From Eutrophocola sp965662685 (GTDB taxonomy: Bacteria > Pseudomonadota > Gammaproteobacteria > Pseudomonadales > Pseudohongiellaceae): DNA of 36,115 nucleotides. Made by a program: the position numbers and the translations under genes. The DNA is taken from NCBI GenBank assembly GCA_965662685.1, contig CBFIIQ010000033.1, positions 1-36,115 of the forward strand, given 5' to 3'. Below are positions 15,505 to 25,095 of this stretch, piece by piece. Within the stretch, counting starts at the first letter, position 1; each line of letters begins with the position of its first letter. Below the pieces are notes generated by a model. That model saw only the letters and a list, made by a program, of their open reading frames with translations, had not been told where the DNA came from and searched no databases.

Positions 15505-16779
15505 TCAACCAAACAGCCCGGACAGTGAATCACATACTGATTCTGCCGCTACTGTACTCGTATCCCCACTATCATCCAGAACCCGCAGCTTTAATTCTGC
15601 CTGAGCGGCGTCACCCTCCAATATCAGGGCATACTTCGCACTGCTGGCGAATGCTTTTTTCAGCTGACTATTATATTTACCACCACCACAATGGGTCAAA
15701 ACCCTGAGTGTCGGAAGTTTTCTGCGTATTTCAGCCGCGAGCAGGAGTGCTTGTTGCCGCACACCCTCTCCGACCACGCAAATATATAGATCTACAGTTC
15801 TGGAAATAGCGGCAGGTAACCTGTCCAGCTCTTCCAGCAAGAGGATCATTCGTTCCATACCAAGCGCAAAACCTACCCCCGGTGTCGCAGAACCACCCAG
15901 TTGTTTCGAAAGACCGTCAAAACGTCCACCGGAACATACCGCAGACTGGGCGCCCAGTTTATCAGTAGTCCATTCAAAGACCACCCCATTATAATAATCC
16001 AGCCCGCGTACCAGAGAGCTATTAACCTGGTAAGCAATCCCCGCCTGGGTAAGAATTTCAAGCAACTCTTTAAATCCAGCGCTAGAATCAGCGGAAATAT
16101 GATCTGGCAGTTGAGGTGCTTGTTTTAGAATCTCCTGAGTTTGCGGGCTCTTGCTGTCAAGAATACGCAGCACGTTTTTTTCCAGCCTGCGTTGGCTATC
16201 CTCATCCAGTGCGTCTCGATGCTGCAGCAAATATTCCTTAAGTGTTTCGCCATAATGCTTGCGATCTTCAGGATTACCCAGATTATTGATTTCCAGGGTC
16301 AACACATCGGCAATACCCAACCGCTGCCAGAGGTCACGGGACAGCATTAACAATTCTGCTTCGATATCTATGCCGCTCATACCAAAGGCTTCTACGCCCA
16401 TCTGGTAAAACTGCCGGTAGCGTCCTTTTTGTGGCCGTTCATGACGGTACATAGGGCCCATATACCACAGCTTCTGAGTCTGGTTATAAAGCAGACCATG
16501 CTGTTCTGCAGCACGCACACAACAGGCAGTACCCTCGGGCCGCAGACTGAGACTGTCACCATTACGATCTTCGAATGTATACATCTCTTTTTCAACGATA
16601 TCGGTCACTTCACCAATAGATCGTTTAAAAAGCTGCGTCTGCTCCACAATAGGAAAACGTATTTCCTGATAGCCATAAGCGGCTAACAAATCTGTCATGA
16701 CCCGTTCAAGATACTGCCAGGCCGGAGTCTGCGCCGGTAAGACATCATTCATTCCGCGGATAGCTTGTATTTTAGCCAA
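15505..16779 (-). CDS. hisS: histidyl-tRNA synthetase
   Basis: Charges tRNA-His with histidine; a cytosolic class II aminoacyl-tRNA synthetase of 424 residues, the usual bacterial size. The start AKIQAIRGMNDVLP is characteristic. Motif 2 is in LRPEGTACCVRAAEQH with MYRHERPQKGRYRQF, the histidine-specific loop is GLDYYNGVVFEW, and motif 3 is GVGFALGMERMILLLE. The C-terminal anticodon-binding domain starts near DLYICVVGEG. It lies between ispG (98 bp upstream) and yfgM, all leftward. Confidence 0.97.
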   Translation of the reverse strand: MAKIQAIRGMNDVLPAQTPAWQYLERVMTDLLAAYGYQEIRFPIVEQTQLFKRSIGEVTDIVEKEMYTFEDRNGDSLSLRPEGTACCVRAAEQHGLLYNQTQKLWYMGPMYRHERPQKGRYRQFYQMGVEAFGMSGIDIEAELLMLSRDLWQRLGIADVLTLEINNLGNPEDRKHYGETLKEYLLQHRDALDEDSQRRLEKNVLRILDSKSPQTQEILKQAPQLPDHISADSSAGFKELLEILTQAGIAYQVNSSLVRGLDYYNGVVFEWTTDKLGAQSAVCSGGRFDGLSKQLGGSATPGVGFALGMERMILLLEELDRLPAAISRTVDLYICVVGEGVRQQALLLAAEIRRKLPTLRVLTHCGGGKYNSQLKKAFASSAKYALILEGDAAQAELKLRVLDDSGDTSTVAAESVCDSLSGLFG

Positions 16780-16877
16780 AATTCAACCCTGTGAATCCGC
16801 GTTCCGGATTTAACTGTGAAATATTAATAGGAATTTTCCTGAGTAGTGTTGTCAGTAGCCCTGATTATGCCGGCTTA

Positions 16878-18035
16878 TTATTTGGGTAGATCAACAGAGT
16901 CACTTTGTAAGTCCGTTGCGCGAGTTATTGTGGGTGCCAGGGCTTCAGCTTGCTGCTGTTTTTCTTTCACTTTCTGTCGAATCATGGCTTCCAGTTCGTC
17001 TACCAGATTTTCATTGCCTATTTTATGACTGGTCTTGCCGTTAATATATGACATGTTAACTGGCGATGCTCCGGTCAGCCCAATGTCTGCCACTTTAGCC
17101 TCACCCGGACCATTCACAATGCAACCCACGACTGAAACATCAATCGGGGTGGTTATATCTTCAAGTCGAGATTCCAGCTCATTCACCGTAGCGATAACAT
17201 CAAAATTTTGCCGGGAACAGCTGGGGCATGCGACTAGATTGACGCCTTTACTGCGTAAGCCCAGACTTTTCAGGATATCAAAACCAACCTTGATCTCCTC
17301 TACCGGATTGGCCGCCAGAGAGATACGTATGGTATCGCCAATACCATCCATCAGTAATAATCCAAGCCCAACCGAAGACTTCACGGTACCACTGCGTAAA
17401 CCGCCAGCTTCAGTAATACCCAGATGTAGCGGCTGATCAATTTGTGTAGCAAGCTTGCGATAGGCGGCAACGGTCATGAATACTTCCGAGGCTTTCAGAC
17501 TAACCTTGAAATTCTGAAAATCATAAGAGTCGAGTATTTCAATATGTCGTAGTGCGGATTCCACCATTGCATCGGCATTGGGCTCTTCATATTTACGTAA
17601 CAAATCCTTACCCAATGACCCGGCGTTAACACCGATACGCAACGGAACATTTTTATCCCGAGCCGATTCTATAACTGCTCTAACCTTGTCATCTCTACCA
17701 ATATTGCCAGGATTAATACGCAAGCAGTCTACTCCGTAATCAAGTACTTTCAGGGCGATCTTGTGGTCAAAATGAATATCCGCCACCAGTGGCATCCTGG
17801 TTCTCGAACGTATTTTCTTGAAAGCTTCAGCAGCATCCATCGTCGGCACCGACACGCGAACAATATCGGCACCTACAGCTTCCAGCTCACCAATTTGTTT
17901 TAGTGTTGCATCAACATCACAGGTTTCCGTATTTGTCATACTCTGCACAGCAATTGGAGCATCGCCCCCAACCAGGACATTTCCCACCATGATCTGGCGT
18001 GATTTTCTTCTGACTATTGGTGATTTGCTTTGCAT
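16878..18035 (-). CDS. ispG: 4-hydroxy-3-methylbut-2-enyl diphosphate synthase, flavodoxin-type
   Basis: The penultimate enzyme of the MEP isoprenoid pathway, reducing MEcPP to HMBPP with a 4Fe-4S cluster. About 385 residues. The N-terminal TIM barrel begins with a conserved VGGDAPIAVQSMTNT. The C-terminal cluster domain has CPSCSRQNFDV and VVGCIVNGPGEAK, giving the three cysteine ligands and the glutamate in GPGE. ATG 18035 starts 2 bp after the rodZ stop, so the two are translationally coupled; a TTG at 18041 is less likely. As an Fe-S enzyme in the same gene block as isc, it is a client of that system. A C-terminal extension beyond the conserved domain is variable. Confidence 0.96.
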   Translation of the reverse strand: MQSKSPIVRRKSRQIMVGNVLVGGDAPIAVQSMTNTETCDVDATLKQIGELEAVGADIVRVSVPTMDAAEAFKKIRSRTRMPLVADIHFDHKIALKVLDYGVDCLRINPGNIGRDDKVRAVIESARDKNVPLRIGVNAGSLGKDLLRKYEEPNADAMVESALRHIEILDSYDFQNFKVSLKASEVFMTVAAYRKLATQIDQPLHLGITEAGGLRSGTVKSSVGLGLLLMDGIGDTIRISLAANPVEEIKVGFDILKSLGLRSKGVNLVACPSCSRQNFDVIATVNELESRLEDITTPIDVSVVGCIVNGPGEAKVADIGLTGASPVNMSYINGKTSHKIGNENLVDELEAMIRQKVKEKQQQAEALAPTITRATDLQSDSVDLPK

Positions 18036-18037
18036 TA

Positions 18038-19309
18038 TCAATTTTCCGATTGCAGGATTACACGGGCAGAATTATCAGATCGTATCCGTGCTGACAGGTC
18101 TACCTCAGTAGCATTGAATAACACCTCGACAACGTTCGCGTCGCCAAAGAGCACATTAAAAGGGGCTGAGCCTTTAATGGTGAGGGCATCCCCGGAACCC
18201 AGCATATCGTTATATAACCTGGTATTGTTGGAATTATCTACCTCAACCCAGCTATCACCGAGAAAGTGAACTTCCAGCAGGTCATTGCCCTCACTCTCGA
18301 GACTGACACTGCGGTGATTGTCCACTCTGGTGACATTGTACTCCGGCAGTTCGGCGGATGATTCTGCCAAAGCTTGCTCAAGGGGGTCAGAATCCACCTC
18401 ATTATTTTCTGTAAAATTCTCGGCTCTCTCTGACATCTGCGGGTTGGCAGCAGTGACTTCAAGTGTAGCCTGAGTTTCTGTTTCCATATCTGTTGCTCTG
18501 TCTATTTCTTTCCCCACAGGTGTTACTTCGAGCATTTCTGTGTCGTCTGAACCGCCTGAATCTATATCAGCAGGTAAGAGTGATAACGACGTGGACTTAT
18601 TGCCGCTACCCATAATGCCAATATCAGTCTGCGCTTCACTATCAATTTCAGTAATGCTGGCCACAAGCGCTTCTGCAGTCACAGCTTGGTTAATAAGCTC
18701 CGGCCCGGATGACTCTTCCTGACTACTTTGCACACCAACACTGCTAGCAGACATCACCGCAGTGATATCAGCGCCGGCCTCACTTGTTGCAGTGGTCCGG
18801 ATATTTCCCGTTGCCTGTATATCCGCCATTTGCTCATTATCGTTGCCAGGATCCTGGGAGACCTGGCTAGCGCCGGATTTTGCCAGCCACCAACTCACGC
18901 CAATAACGACAATGATGATCAGAGCTGCACAAATCATCCAGCGTAGATTCTGGTCGTAAGCCTTTCTGGCACGTATTACATTAGCTTCGCTAATCTCGGT
19001 TTCTTCGAGTTTTGCCACGTACTGGTCATAGCAGGTGATGATGCTTTCTACATCCGCGCCGAGTAGCTTGGCGTAGGCCTTGAAATAGCCTTTGATAAAA
19101 GTTTTCCCAGGCAATTTGTCAAATTGATTGGTTTCGAGAGCGTTTACATAATGTGCAGTCATATGCAGAGCCTGAGCTACCCGGGCATGACTTAAGCCCT
19201 TTTCCTCACGCATAGTTTTGAGCATTTGGCCTGGCGAGGGCAAATCCGACAAATCCTTTGTGGACTCATCGGTAGCGACTGATTCTACATGCTGATTTTC
19301 TTCACTCAT
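18038..19309 (-). CDS. rodZ: cytoskeletal protein RodZ
   Basis: Links MreB filaments to the cell-wall elongation machinery and sets rod shape. The 423-residue protein has a cytosolic HTH_25 domain at about 27-88 (GQMLKTMREEKGLSHARVAQALHMT), a juxtamembrane basic helix, one membrane segment at about 124-143 (WMICAALIIIVVIGVSWWLA), a long S/T/D/E-rich periplasmic linker (~145-335) and a C-terminal DUF4115 beta-domain (LEVHFLGDSWVEV, NVLFGDANVVEVLFN). The linker makes it longer than the E. coli protein (337). Its start overlaps the end of pilW by 4 bp (ATGA), so they are coupled. Confidence 0.93.
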   Translation of the reverse strand: MSEENQHVESVATDESTKDLSDLPSPGQMLKTMREEKGLSHARVAQALHMTAHYVNALETNQFDKLPGKTFIKGYFKAYAKLLGADVESIITCYDQYVAKLEETEISEANVIRARKAYDQNLRWMICAALIIIVVIGVSWWLAKSGASQVSQDPGNDNEQMADIQATGNIRTTATSEAGADITAVMSASSVGVQSSQEESSGPELINQAVTAEALVASITEIDSEAQTDIGIMGSGNKSTSLSLLPADIDSGGSDDTEMLEVTPVGKEIDRATDMETETQATLEVTAANPQMSERAENFTENNEVDSDPLEQALAESSAELPEYNVTRVDNHRSVSLESEGNDLLEVHFLGDSWVEVDNSNNTRLYNDMLGSGDALTIKGSAPFNVLFGDANVVEVLFNATEVDLSARIRSDNSARVILQSEN

Positions 19310-20091
19310 TCAACAACCTGTTGAAATAACGCATATTCCCGACTTTCAGGAAAATTGGTTTCGAGTAAATCCCCGTATGCCAGGGCACTGGCTTCATTCT
19401 GGAGAGCCAGTTCAAGCCGGGCCCCCAGCAATAAACTGCGGGCGCTATGAGATACCCGATAAAACTGTATCAATGTAAGATAATTTCGCCAGTAAGCCCT
19501 TGCCTGCAGCACATCTCCTCTTTCAAGATTGATACTGGCCAGCTCAAGTGCAGAGCTTAACTGATTGGGATTAAGCTGAATGGCTCTCATAAAAGCCTGC
19601 TCACCCTCTTCAATACGATTAAGGCGTATTGCCGCCAATCCCATATTTTCAAAAGCCTGGGGACGCTGATCATAGGCCGTATCCTTAACTACTCTGGCCA
19701 ACTGATCATAGGCATCTTCAACGCGCCCCTCTGCAAACAGGAAGGCCGCAAAATTATTACGCATCTGTGAATTATCCGGGTTAATGCGCAACGAACGATT
19801 GAAGTTTTCTTCAGCAAGTTCCGGCTCCCCTTCCCGCGCATAAATTAATCCCCAAATGCCGAACATTTCACTGTTATTGGAATCTATGTCGGCGGCATTC
19901 TGAAGGTGGCGCTTGGCATTAGGCAAGTTTCCCTGTTCCAGATAGCCAATACTCAGTCGTAAATAGTTATCAAGCGCTTCTTCATCAGATTTTTCGACAT
20001 TGAAGACCGGATTCGTCGTTTCCGTCACACAGGCACAGAGCAGAAACAAACACAATACTGTCATTGTTACTGGCTTGATGAATGTCATCAC
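19306..20091 (-). CDS. pilW: type IV pilus biogenesis lipoprotein PilW/PilF
   Basis: An outer-membrane lipoprotein needed for PilQ secretin assembly in type IV pili. It has a lipoprotein signal with LLCAC (lipid Cys at about residue 21) and a mature domain of tandem TPR repeats, e.g. LRLSIGYLEQGNLPNAKRHLQNAADIDSNN and WGLIYAREGEPELAEENFNRSLRINPDN, then further pairs to about residue 200. The length of 261 residues is right for PilF/PilW. The position between rlmN and rodZ is the standard Pseudomonas arrangement. The next leftward gene, rodZ, overlaps it by 4 bp. No other pilus genes are in the window. ATG 20091 or the next codon may be the start. Confidence 0.92.
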   Translation of the reverse strand: MMTFIKPVTMTVLCLFLLCACVTETTNPVFNVEKSDEEALDNYLRLSIGYLEQGNLPNAKRHLQNAADIDSNNSEMFGIWGLIYAREGEPELAEENFNRSLRINPDNSQMRNNFAAFLFAEGRVEDAYDQLARVVKDTAYDQRPQAFENMGLAAIRLNRIEEGEQAFMRAIQLNPNQLSSALELASINLERGDVLQARAYWRNYLTLIQFYRVSHSARSLLLGARLELALQNEASALAYGDLLETNFPESREYALFQQVVE

Positions 20092-20150
20092 ATTATTCCT
20101 GTTTTATCCCGAGTACTGAGAAAACCTGATTTTACCCTAACAGGTTAATT

Positions 20151-21290
20151 TTATTGAACCTTTAGACGCTGTTCAGGGTTGGATTGTTCCCGTAAGGCAC
20201 GATAGCGCGCACTTCTGCGGGTATTATCGTCAACCATTCCCACTAACTGACCACAGGCGGCGCCTATGTCGTCCCCACGTGTTGTTCTTATTGTTACCGT
20301 ATAGCCGGCTTCCTGAAGGATCTTTCTGAAATTTGAGATAGCCGAATTGCTGGAACGATTAAATTCAGATCCCTCAAATGGATTGAACGGAATCAGGTTT
20401 ATCTTGCAGGGTGTAGTCCTTAGCAATTCAGCCAGTTCCCTGGCATGCTGACGGTGATCATTGACACCATTAATCAGGATATATTCGATGGTAGCAACCC
20501 GACTGTCAGGGAGTGAGTCCAGGTAGGCATTAGTGCTGCGAAGTAATTCACTGATTGGATACTTTTTATTTATCGGGACAATCTGGCTGCGCAATTCATC
20601 ATTTGGTGCATGCAGTGAAATTGCCAGGGAAGCATCGGTATAGTCTCTTAACCGATCAAGGGCAGGGACAACCCCGGAAGTACTGATGGTAACCCGGCGT
20701 TTCGACAGTCCGTAACAATTATCTTCCATCATCAGGCTGATCGAATTAATCACATTATCGAAATTCAGTAATGGCTCTCCCATTCCCATCATCACGACAT
20801 TGGTTACCTGACGTGGTTTTTTGGTTCCGAAAGTATCCAGTTCCCGATTGGCTAGCCAGAGCTGACCAATTATCTCTGCTGTGGTCAGATCGCTGTTAAA
20901 ACCCTGTTTACCCGTTGCGCAAAAAGCGCAATCCAGACTGCAACCCGCCTGGGATGAAATACACAAGGTGCCGCGACCAGCTTCAGGAATAAAAACAGTT
21001 TCAACACTACTGCCGCTTTCCACTTCAACTATCCACTTGTAGCAGCCATCACTGGCATCCAAACGTTCCTTGACCCGCGGCGGCCGAACCTCGGCACACT
21101 CTTTTAACTGGGCGCGCAATGATTTACTGATATTGGTCATTTCATCAAAATCGGTCACGCCGAATTGATGAATCCATTTCAGCAACTGTATAGCGCGAAA
21201 AGGCTTTTCTCCCTTAGTGAGGAGAAAAGCCTCCATTTGCTGCCTGCTCAGACCAAGTAAATTGGTCTTACTCTCCGGCATACCCGGCAT
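20151..21290 (-). CDS. rlmN: dual-specificity rRNA/tRNA adenine C2-methyltransferase RlmN
   Basis: A radical SAM enzyme that methylates C2 of A2503 in 23S rRNA and A37 in some tRNAs, improving decoding accuracy. The 379-residue protein has the cluster motif CSLDCAFC (C117, C121, C124), the conserved MGMGEPLLNFDNV, and the second reactive cysteine in GDDIGAACGQL (C346), which is methylated in the mechanism. It needs a 4Fe-4S cluster, consistent with its linkage to isc. ATG 21290 has AAAGGG upstream; ATG 21281 is an alternative. It lies 30 bp after ndk. Confidence 0.97.
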   Translation of the reverse strand: MPGMPESKTNLLGLSRQQMEAFLLTKGEKPFRAIQLLKWIHQFGVTDFDEMTNISKSLRAQLKECAEVRPPRVKERLDASDGCYKWIVEVESGSSVETVFIPEAGRGTLCISSQAGCSLDCAFCATGKQGFNSDLTTAEIIGQLWLANRELDTFGTKKPRQVTNVVMMGMGEPLLNFDNVINSISLMMEDNCYGLSKRRVTISTSGVVPALDRLRDYTDASLAISLHAPNDELRSQIVPINKKYPISELLRSTNAYLDSLPDSRVATIEYILINGVNDHRQHARELAELLRTTPCKINLIPFNPFEGSEFNRSSNSAISNFRKILQEAGYTVTIRTTRGDDIGAACGQLVGMVDDNTRRSARYRALREQSNPEQRLKVQ

Positions 21291-21320
21291 ACCATGTACC
21301 CTTTCAGATGAATAAGGTCT

Positions 21321-21752
21321 TTAGAACTTTCTTGAGCAGAGCTCTTCAGCCTTGAAGAAATAGCCGATCTCTCTTTCAGCTGAAGTCGGTGAGTCAGAAC
21401 CATGGACCGCATTAGCATCAATAGATACTGCGAAGTCAGCGCGAATGGTTCCGGCATCGGCTTCTGCTGGATTGGTTGCACCCATCAGCTCACGATTTCT
21501 GGCAATGGCATTTTCACCTTCAAGCACCTGCACAATTACAGGACCGGATGTCATAAACTCTATCAGATCAGCAAAGAAACCCCTTTCCTTGTGTTCTGCA
21601 TAGAAGCCACCGGCTGATTCATCATCCAGCTGTAACATTTTCATGGCAACAACCCGTAGACCACCCTTTTCGAAACGGCTGACGATTTCACCAATCACAT
21701 TCTTACCAACAGCATCAGGTTTAATAATTGATAACGTACGTTCAACTGACAT
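21321..21752 (-). CDS. ndk: nucleoside diphosphate kinase
   Basis: Balances nucleoside triphosphate pools by phosphate transfer through a phosphohistidine. The 143-residue length is standard. It begins ERTLSIIKPDAV and the active-site histidine is H117 in NAVHGSDSPTSAEREI. All catalytic residues are present. It starts about 310 bp after iscX on the same strand, so it may have its own promoter, and is followed by rlmN. Confidence 0.97.
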   Translation of the reverse strand: MSVERTLSIIKPDAVGKNVIGEIVSRFEKGGLRVVAMKMLQLDDESAGGFYAEHKERGFFADLIEFMTSGPVIVQVLEGENAIARNRELMGATNPAEADAGTIRADFAVSIDANAVHGSDSPTSAEREIGYFFKAEELCSRKF

Positions 21753-22065
21753 GCAACTTACTCCGCTTAAGAAAAAATATAAAAATCATTGGAATTTAAC
21801 CCAGCCATAGCGGGGTCGAGAAAACGGCGTATTGTACGCGCCTTTAGGGGTTTTTTGTACTGTAATTAAGGCTATTTTTGTTTGAAACCTGCTTGAAATC
21901 AGGCTTTTACGCCGTGCCTGGGCAGCCAGCGAAGTTTGCTAGAGGTGGGGAGTTTTATCAGGCTGAAGGTGAGAAGCTTAAAACCAGCTTTCCCGGTCTG
22001 CTTAATATCTGGCTGTTGAGAAAATACAGCTTAAACAGCTGTCATCATAGTGTCGAGCTCAGCCC
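21753..22065. other. intergenic region between iscX and ndk
   Basis: No gene is supported in these 313 bases. On the leftward strand a short stem ACAGCT/AGCTGT (near 22026-22042) is followed by ATTTTC, a weak candidate terminator for the isc operon. A TACAAT hexamer (21836-21831) could be a -10 for ndk but lacks a good -35. The rightward open frame across this region continues antisense into iscX and is not a gene. Confidence 0.45.
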
Positions 22066-22257
22066 TTATAATTCCTCGATCCAGGCCATTTGTATAGCTT
22101 CCAGGATCTTTTCTCCACTACGTCCAGGCTCATCATCAAAGCCTTCCAGTTCACAAACCCAACGGTGCAGATCAACAAAATTAATAGTTCTGGGGTCTGT
22201 ATCCGGATGAGTCTCCAGCAACTCAATGGCAATATCCAGCGTATCTGTCCATTTCAT
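22066..22257 (-). CDS. iscX: Fe-S assembly protein IscX
   Basis: A small acidic protein of 63 residues, the last member of the isc operon, starting MKWTDTLDIAIELLETHPD and containing VDLHRWVCELEGFDD, a family signature. It binds IscS on the same face as CyaY and IscU and modulates cysteine desulphurase activity, possibly as an iron sensor. It begins 12 bp after fdx. Confidence 0.95.
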   Translation of the reverse strand: MKWTDTLDIAIELLETHPDTDPRTINFVDLHRWVCELEGFDDEPGRSGEKILEAIQMAWIEEL

Positions 22258-22269
22258 GGATTTTCTCCC

Positions 22270-22608
22270 CTAGTGATTTTCAGAGACCATATTAATGGTG
22301 TATTTGGGAATCTCTACTACCAGATCTTCATTTTCAACTTTTGCCTGACAACCAAGTCGTGATTCAGGCTCCAGACCCCATGCCTTGTCCAGCATGTCAT
22401 CTTCATCTTCTGTAGATTCCGCCAGCGAGTCAAAACCCTGTCGAACCACTACATGACAGGTGGTACAGGCACATGATTTCTCACACGCATGTTCCAGATG
22501 TATGTGATTGCGCAGAGCGACATCAAGAATTGTTTCGCCGACCCCGGCTTCCACCTGTTTACCCTCCGGGCAAATCTCGGCATTTGGTAAGAACTTAATG
22601 ATTGGCAT
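22270..22608 (-). CDS. fdx: ISC-type 2Fe-2S ferredoxin
   Basis: A 112-residue adrenodoxin-like ferredoxin that supplies electrons for cluster assembly on IscU. The four cluster cysteines C42, C48, C51 and C87 are at the same positions as in E. coli Fdx (CEKSCACTTC and LGCQA). The acidic stretch TEDEDDML is a partner-docking region in this family. It lies 20 bp after hscA and 12 bp before iscX. Confidence 0.97.
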   Translation of the reverse strand: MPIIKFLPNAEICPEGKQVEAGVGETILDVALRNHIHLEHACEKSCACTTCHVVVRQGFDSLAESTEDEDDMLDKAWGLEPESRLGCQAKVENEDLVVEIPKYTINMVSENH

Positions 22609-22628
22609 TTGTGGAATAATTCCTCGCG

Positions 22629-24503
22629 TTAATCTATTTCTTCAATGGAATGACCGGCAAGTGCGGTCTTGATTTGTGTGTTCATGCGTCTGCCGGCAAA
22701 CTCAAGAGTAGCTTCATTAAGCGCTTCTGAAGCCTCGTGAATCGCGTCACTGTCACCGCTCTCAATAGTTCTTTTTAATGCCAGTATTCCTTCTTCAAGG
22801 TGAGCGTATTCGGCTTCACTTAGCAGTGACTTGCCATCTACAACCAACGCACTTACCAATGCTTCTATAATGCGTTCAGCTTCTACTCTGCTTTCCTGAA
22901 GAGCGCGCGCTTCCTTATCGCTGGCCGCTGCAGAATAGGAATCCATAATCATCTTTTCTATATCCTTGTGTTCAAGGCCATAGGAAGGTTTGATCACCAC
23001 GCTACTGACTGTCCCTGTACTCAATTCCTTTGCCTGGACCTCCATCAAACCATCAGCATCAACCTGGAAAGTCACTTCAATGACCGCAGCACCCGCGACC
23101 ATGGGAGGAATACCTTTGAGTTCAAACATGGCCAGCGAGCGGCAATCGCTTACCAGCTCCCGCTCGCCTTGCAGAACATGCAGCGACATAGCGGTCTGAC
23201 CATCCTTGTAGGTGGTAAATTGCTGCGCCCGGGCAACCGGAATCGTAGTGTTACGCGGTATGATTTTTTCCATCAACCCGCCCATGGTTTCAATTCCCAG
23301 GGACAGCGGAATGACATCAAGCAACAGAATTTCGTCACCATATTTATTGCCCGCAAGCACATCAGCCTGCAATGCAGCACCAACAGCAACCACTTTGTCA
23401 GGATCAATTTCAGTGTGTACCTCGGCACCAAAAAATTCTGAAACCCTTTCCCGTACTCGCGGTGTTCGCGTTGAACCACCCACCATAACTACATCGGATA
23501 TTTCATCTACTGTGACTTTTGCATCGCGTAAAACTCGCCGACAGGCCTTAATGGTTTTCTCAACCAGCACATCAATCAGTTTGTTAAATTGCTGCCGGCT
23601 CAAGGTGCCCGACCAGTGCTCAAAGGTGACTTGAGTCTCTAGTGATCGAGTAAGCTCGTGCTTGGCATGACGAGCGATACTGGCGAGAGAGTTTAGTTGG
23701 GCATAGGAAAGCTCATCTCTAATACCCGCTTCATCAAGTATCCATTGAATGATTGTTCGATCCAGATCATCACCACCCAGTGCGGCATCCCCACCAGTTG
23801 CCAAAACTTTAAATACGCCCTGCTCCAAACGCATGAGGCTGACATCAAAGGTTCCACCACCAAGGTCATATATCATGACCGTTTCTTCCTGTTTTCGATC
23901 AAGACCGTAGGCTATTGCGGCTGCAGTGGGCTCACCAAGCAGCCTTAATACTTTAATGCCTGCCAGTTGTGCTGCATCTTTGGTGGCCTGTCGCTGGGAT
24001 TCATCGAAATAGGCCGGCACAGTAATCACCGCCCCTTCCAGTTCCCCACCGAGCTCTTCTTCTCCCCTGCTGACCAGTGTTTTCAGTATTTCAGCCGAAA
24101 CCTCAACCGGACTTTTATTGCCTGCTGCGGTTTTAATAATCGGCATACCACCATTGTCTGCAGACTCAATTTCATAAGGGAGATCATGAAGAATATCTTC
24201 CTTGCCACGACCCATGAGGCGTTTAACTGAAGATATTGTGTTGCGTGAGTCTTCGGCGCCTTTCAACCAGGCCTCATAACCCACAGTAGCTTTGCCATCC
24301 TCGGCATAGTACACAACAGAGGGAACCAGACAGTGACCATCATGATCACACAACGCATGGGCATGGCCTTCACTGGCTATGGCAACCAGTGAATTGGTAG
24401 TACCAAGGTCGATTCCTATAGCCCTTTTTTTGACCACCTGGGTATCGGCGGCATGGGCCTGGGGTTTACCTTCACCAGGTTCTGAAATACTGAGTAATGC
24501 CAA
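22629..24503 (-). CDS. hscA: Hsp70-type chaperone HscA
   Basis: A specialised Hsp70 that binds IscU and promotes cluster transfer to target proteins, working with HscB. The 624-residue protein has the ATPase start AIGIDLGTTNSLVA, phosphate loop IYDLGGGTFDVS, adenosine motif VMVGGSTRTPRVRE, the linker DVIPLSLGIET and a substrate-binding domain from about residue 400. The N-terminal segment before the ATPase core is about 28 residues, slightly longer than an ordinary DnaK. It follows hscB by 30 bp. Its IscU target motif LPPVK is present in the neighbouring iscU. Confidence 0.97.
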   Translation of the reverse strand: MALLSISEPGEGKPQAHAADTQVVKKRAIGIDLGTTNSLVAIASEGHAHALCDHDGHCLVPSVVYYAEDGKATVGYEAWLKGAEDSRNTISSVKRLMGRGKEDILHDLPYEIESADNGGMPIIKTAAGNKSPVEVSAEILKTLVSRGEEELGGELEGAVITVPAYFDESQRQATKDAAQLAGIKVLRLLGEPTAAAIAYGLDRKQEETVMIYDLGGGTFDVSLMRLEQGVFKVLATGGDAALGGDDLDRTIIQWILDEAGIRDELSYAQLNSLASIARHAKHELTRSLETQVTFEHWSGTLSRQQFNKLIDVLVEKTIKACRRVLRDAKVTVDEISDVVMVGGSTRTPRVRERVSEFFGAEVHTEIDPDKVVAVGAALQADVLAGNKYGDEILLLDVIPLSLGIETMGGLMEKIIPRNTTIPVARAQQFTTYKDGQTAMSLHVLQGERELVSDCRSLAMFELKGIPPMVAGAAVIEVTFQVDADGLMEVQAKELSTGTVSSVVIKPSYGLEHKDIEKMIMDSYSAAASDKEARALQESRVEAERIIEALVSALVVDGKSLLSEAEYAHLEEGILALKRTIESGDSDAIHEASEALNEATLEFAGRRMNTQIKTALAGHSIEEID

Positions 24504-24533
24504 AAGTAATTTCCGTTAAAGGGTTTAATTCAA

Positions 24534-25064
24534 TCAATAATCCAACAATTTTTCTTCTGCCTTATCAATTTCATCAAGCAATTTATAAATAAATTGCAAT
24601 TGATTATAGATAGATTTTGCATCGGCAAAGTGACTGGCTATAAATTGTTTTTCGAAGTTTGCCAATGTGGCAGCTTTTTCCGTATTAATGGAGTTTTTCA
24701 TGGCATCCAGGCCTTCAAGATCTTCACCTTCAATCAAATCTGCCAGCGTCTCACGCATTTCCATTTGCTGTATCAGAAAACCTTCATCAAGATGTAACTG
24801 GTTATGCTCTTCTGCATCAATGCCTGCAAGCTTGAGTAAATATGCGGCCCTTTTCAGTGGTGACTTCAGTGTGACATAGGCATCGTTAATCATACTGGTT
24901 TGCTGCAATGCCTGAACCCTGGTGCGGTCGTCAGCGTTCACCACTCTATCAGGATGAAACTCCGCTTGTAATTTCTTGTATGCAACTTCAAGCAGGCTAT
25001 TTTCCAGCTGGAAGGAAACCGGTAAGGAAAACAGTTCAAAATAATTGGCTTTTTGTAGAGACAC
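24534..25064 (-). CDS. hscB: J-domain co-chaperone HscB
   Basis: A co-chaperone that delivers IscU to HscA and stimulates its ATPase. The J domain (residues 1-75) has the essential HPD at 37-39 (AEFHPDR), and a C-terminal three-helix IscU-binding domain covers the rest of the 176 residues. It begins ANYFELFSLPVSFQL, typical of HscB. It lies between iscA (31 bp) and hscA (30 bp). Confidence 0.96.
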   Translation of the reverse strand: MSLQKANYFELFSLPVSFQLENSLLEVAYKKLQAEFHPDRVVNADDRTRVQALQQTSMINDAYVTLKSPLKRAAYLLKLAGIDAEEHNQLHLDEGFLIQQMEMRETLADLIEGEDLEGLDAMKNSINTEKAATLANFEKQFIASHFADAKSIYNQLQFIYKLLDEIDKAEEKLLDY

Positions 25065-25095
25065 GGTTAGGCAGGACAGGAATCAGTTAAGGGGT

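Noticed and set aside
21878..22210. 110-residue plus-strand open frame in the iscX-ndk gap
   Set aside because: It runs antisense into iscX and shows no recognisable domain or ribosome-binding site.
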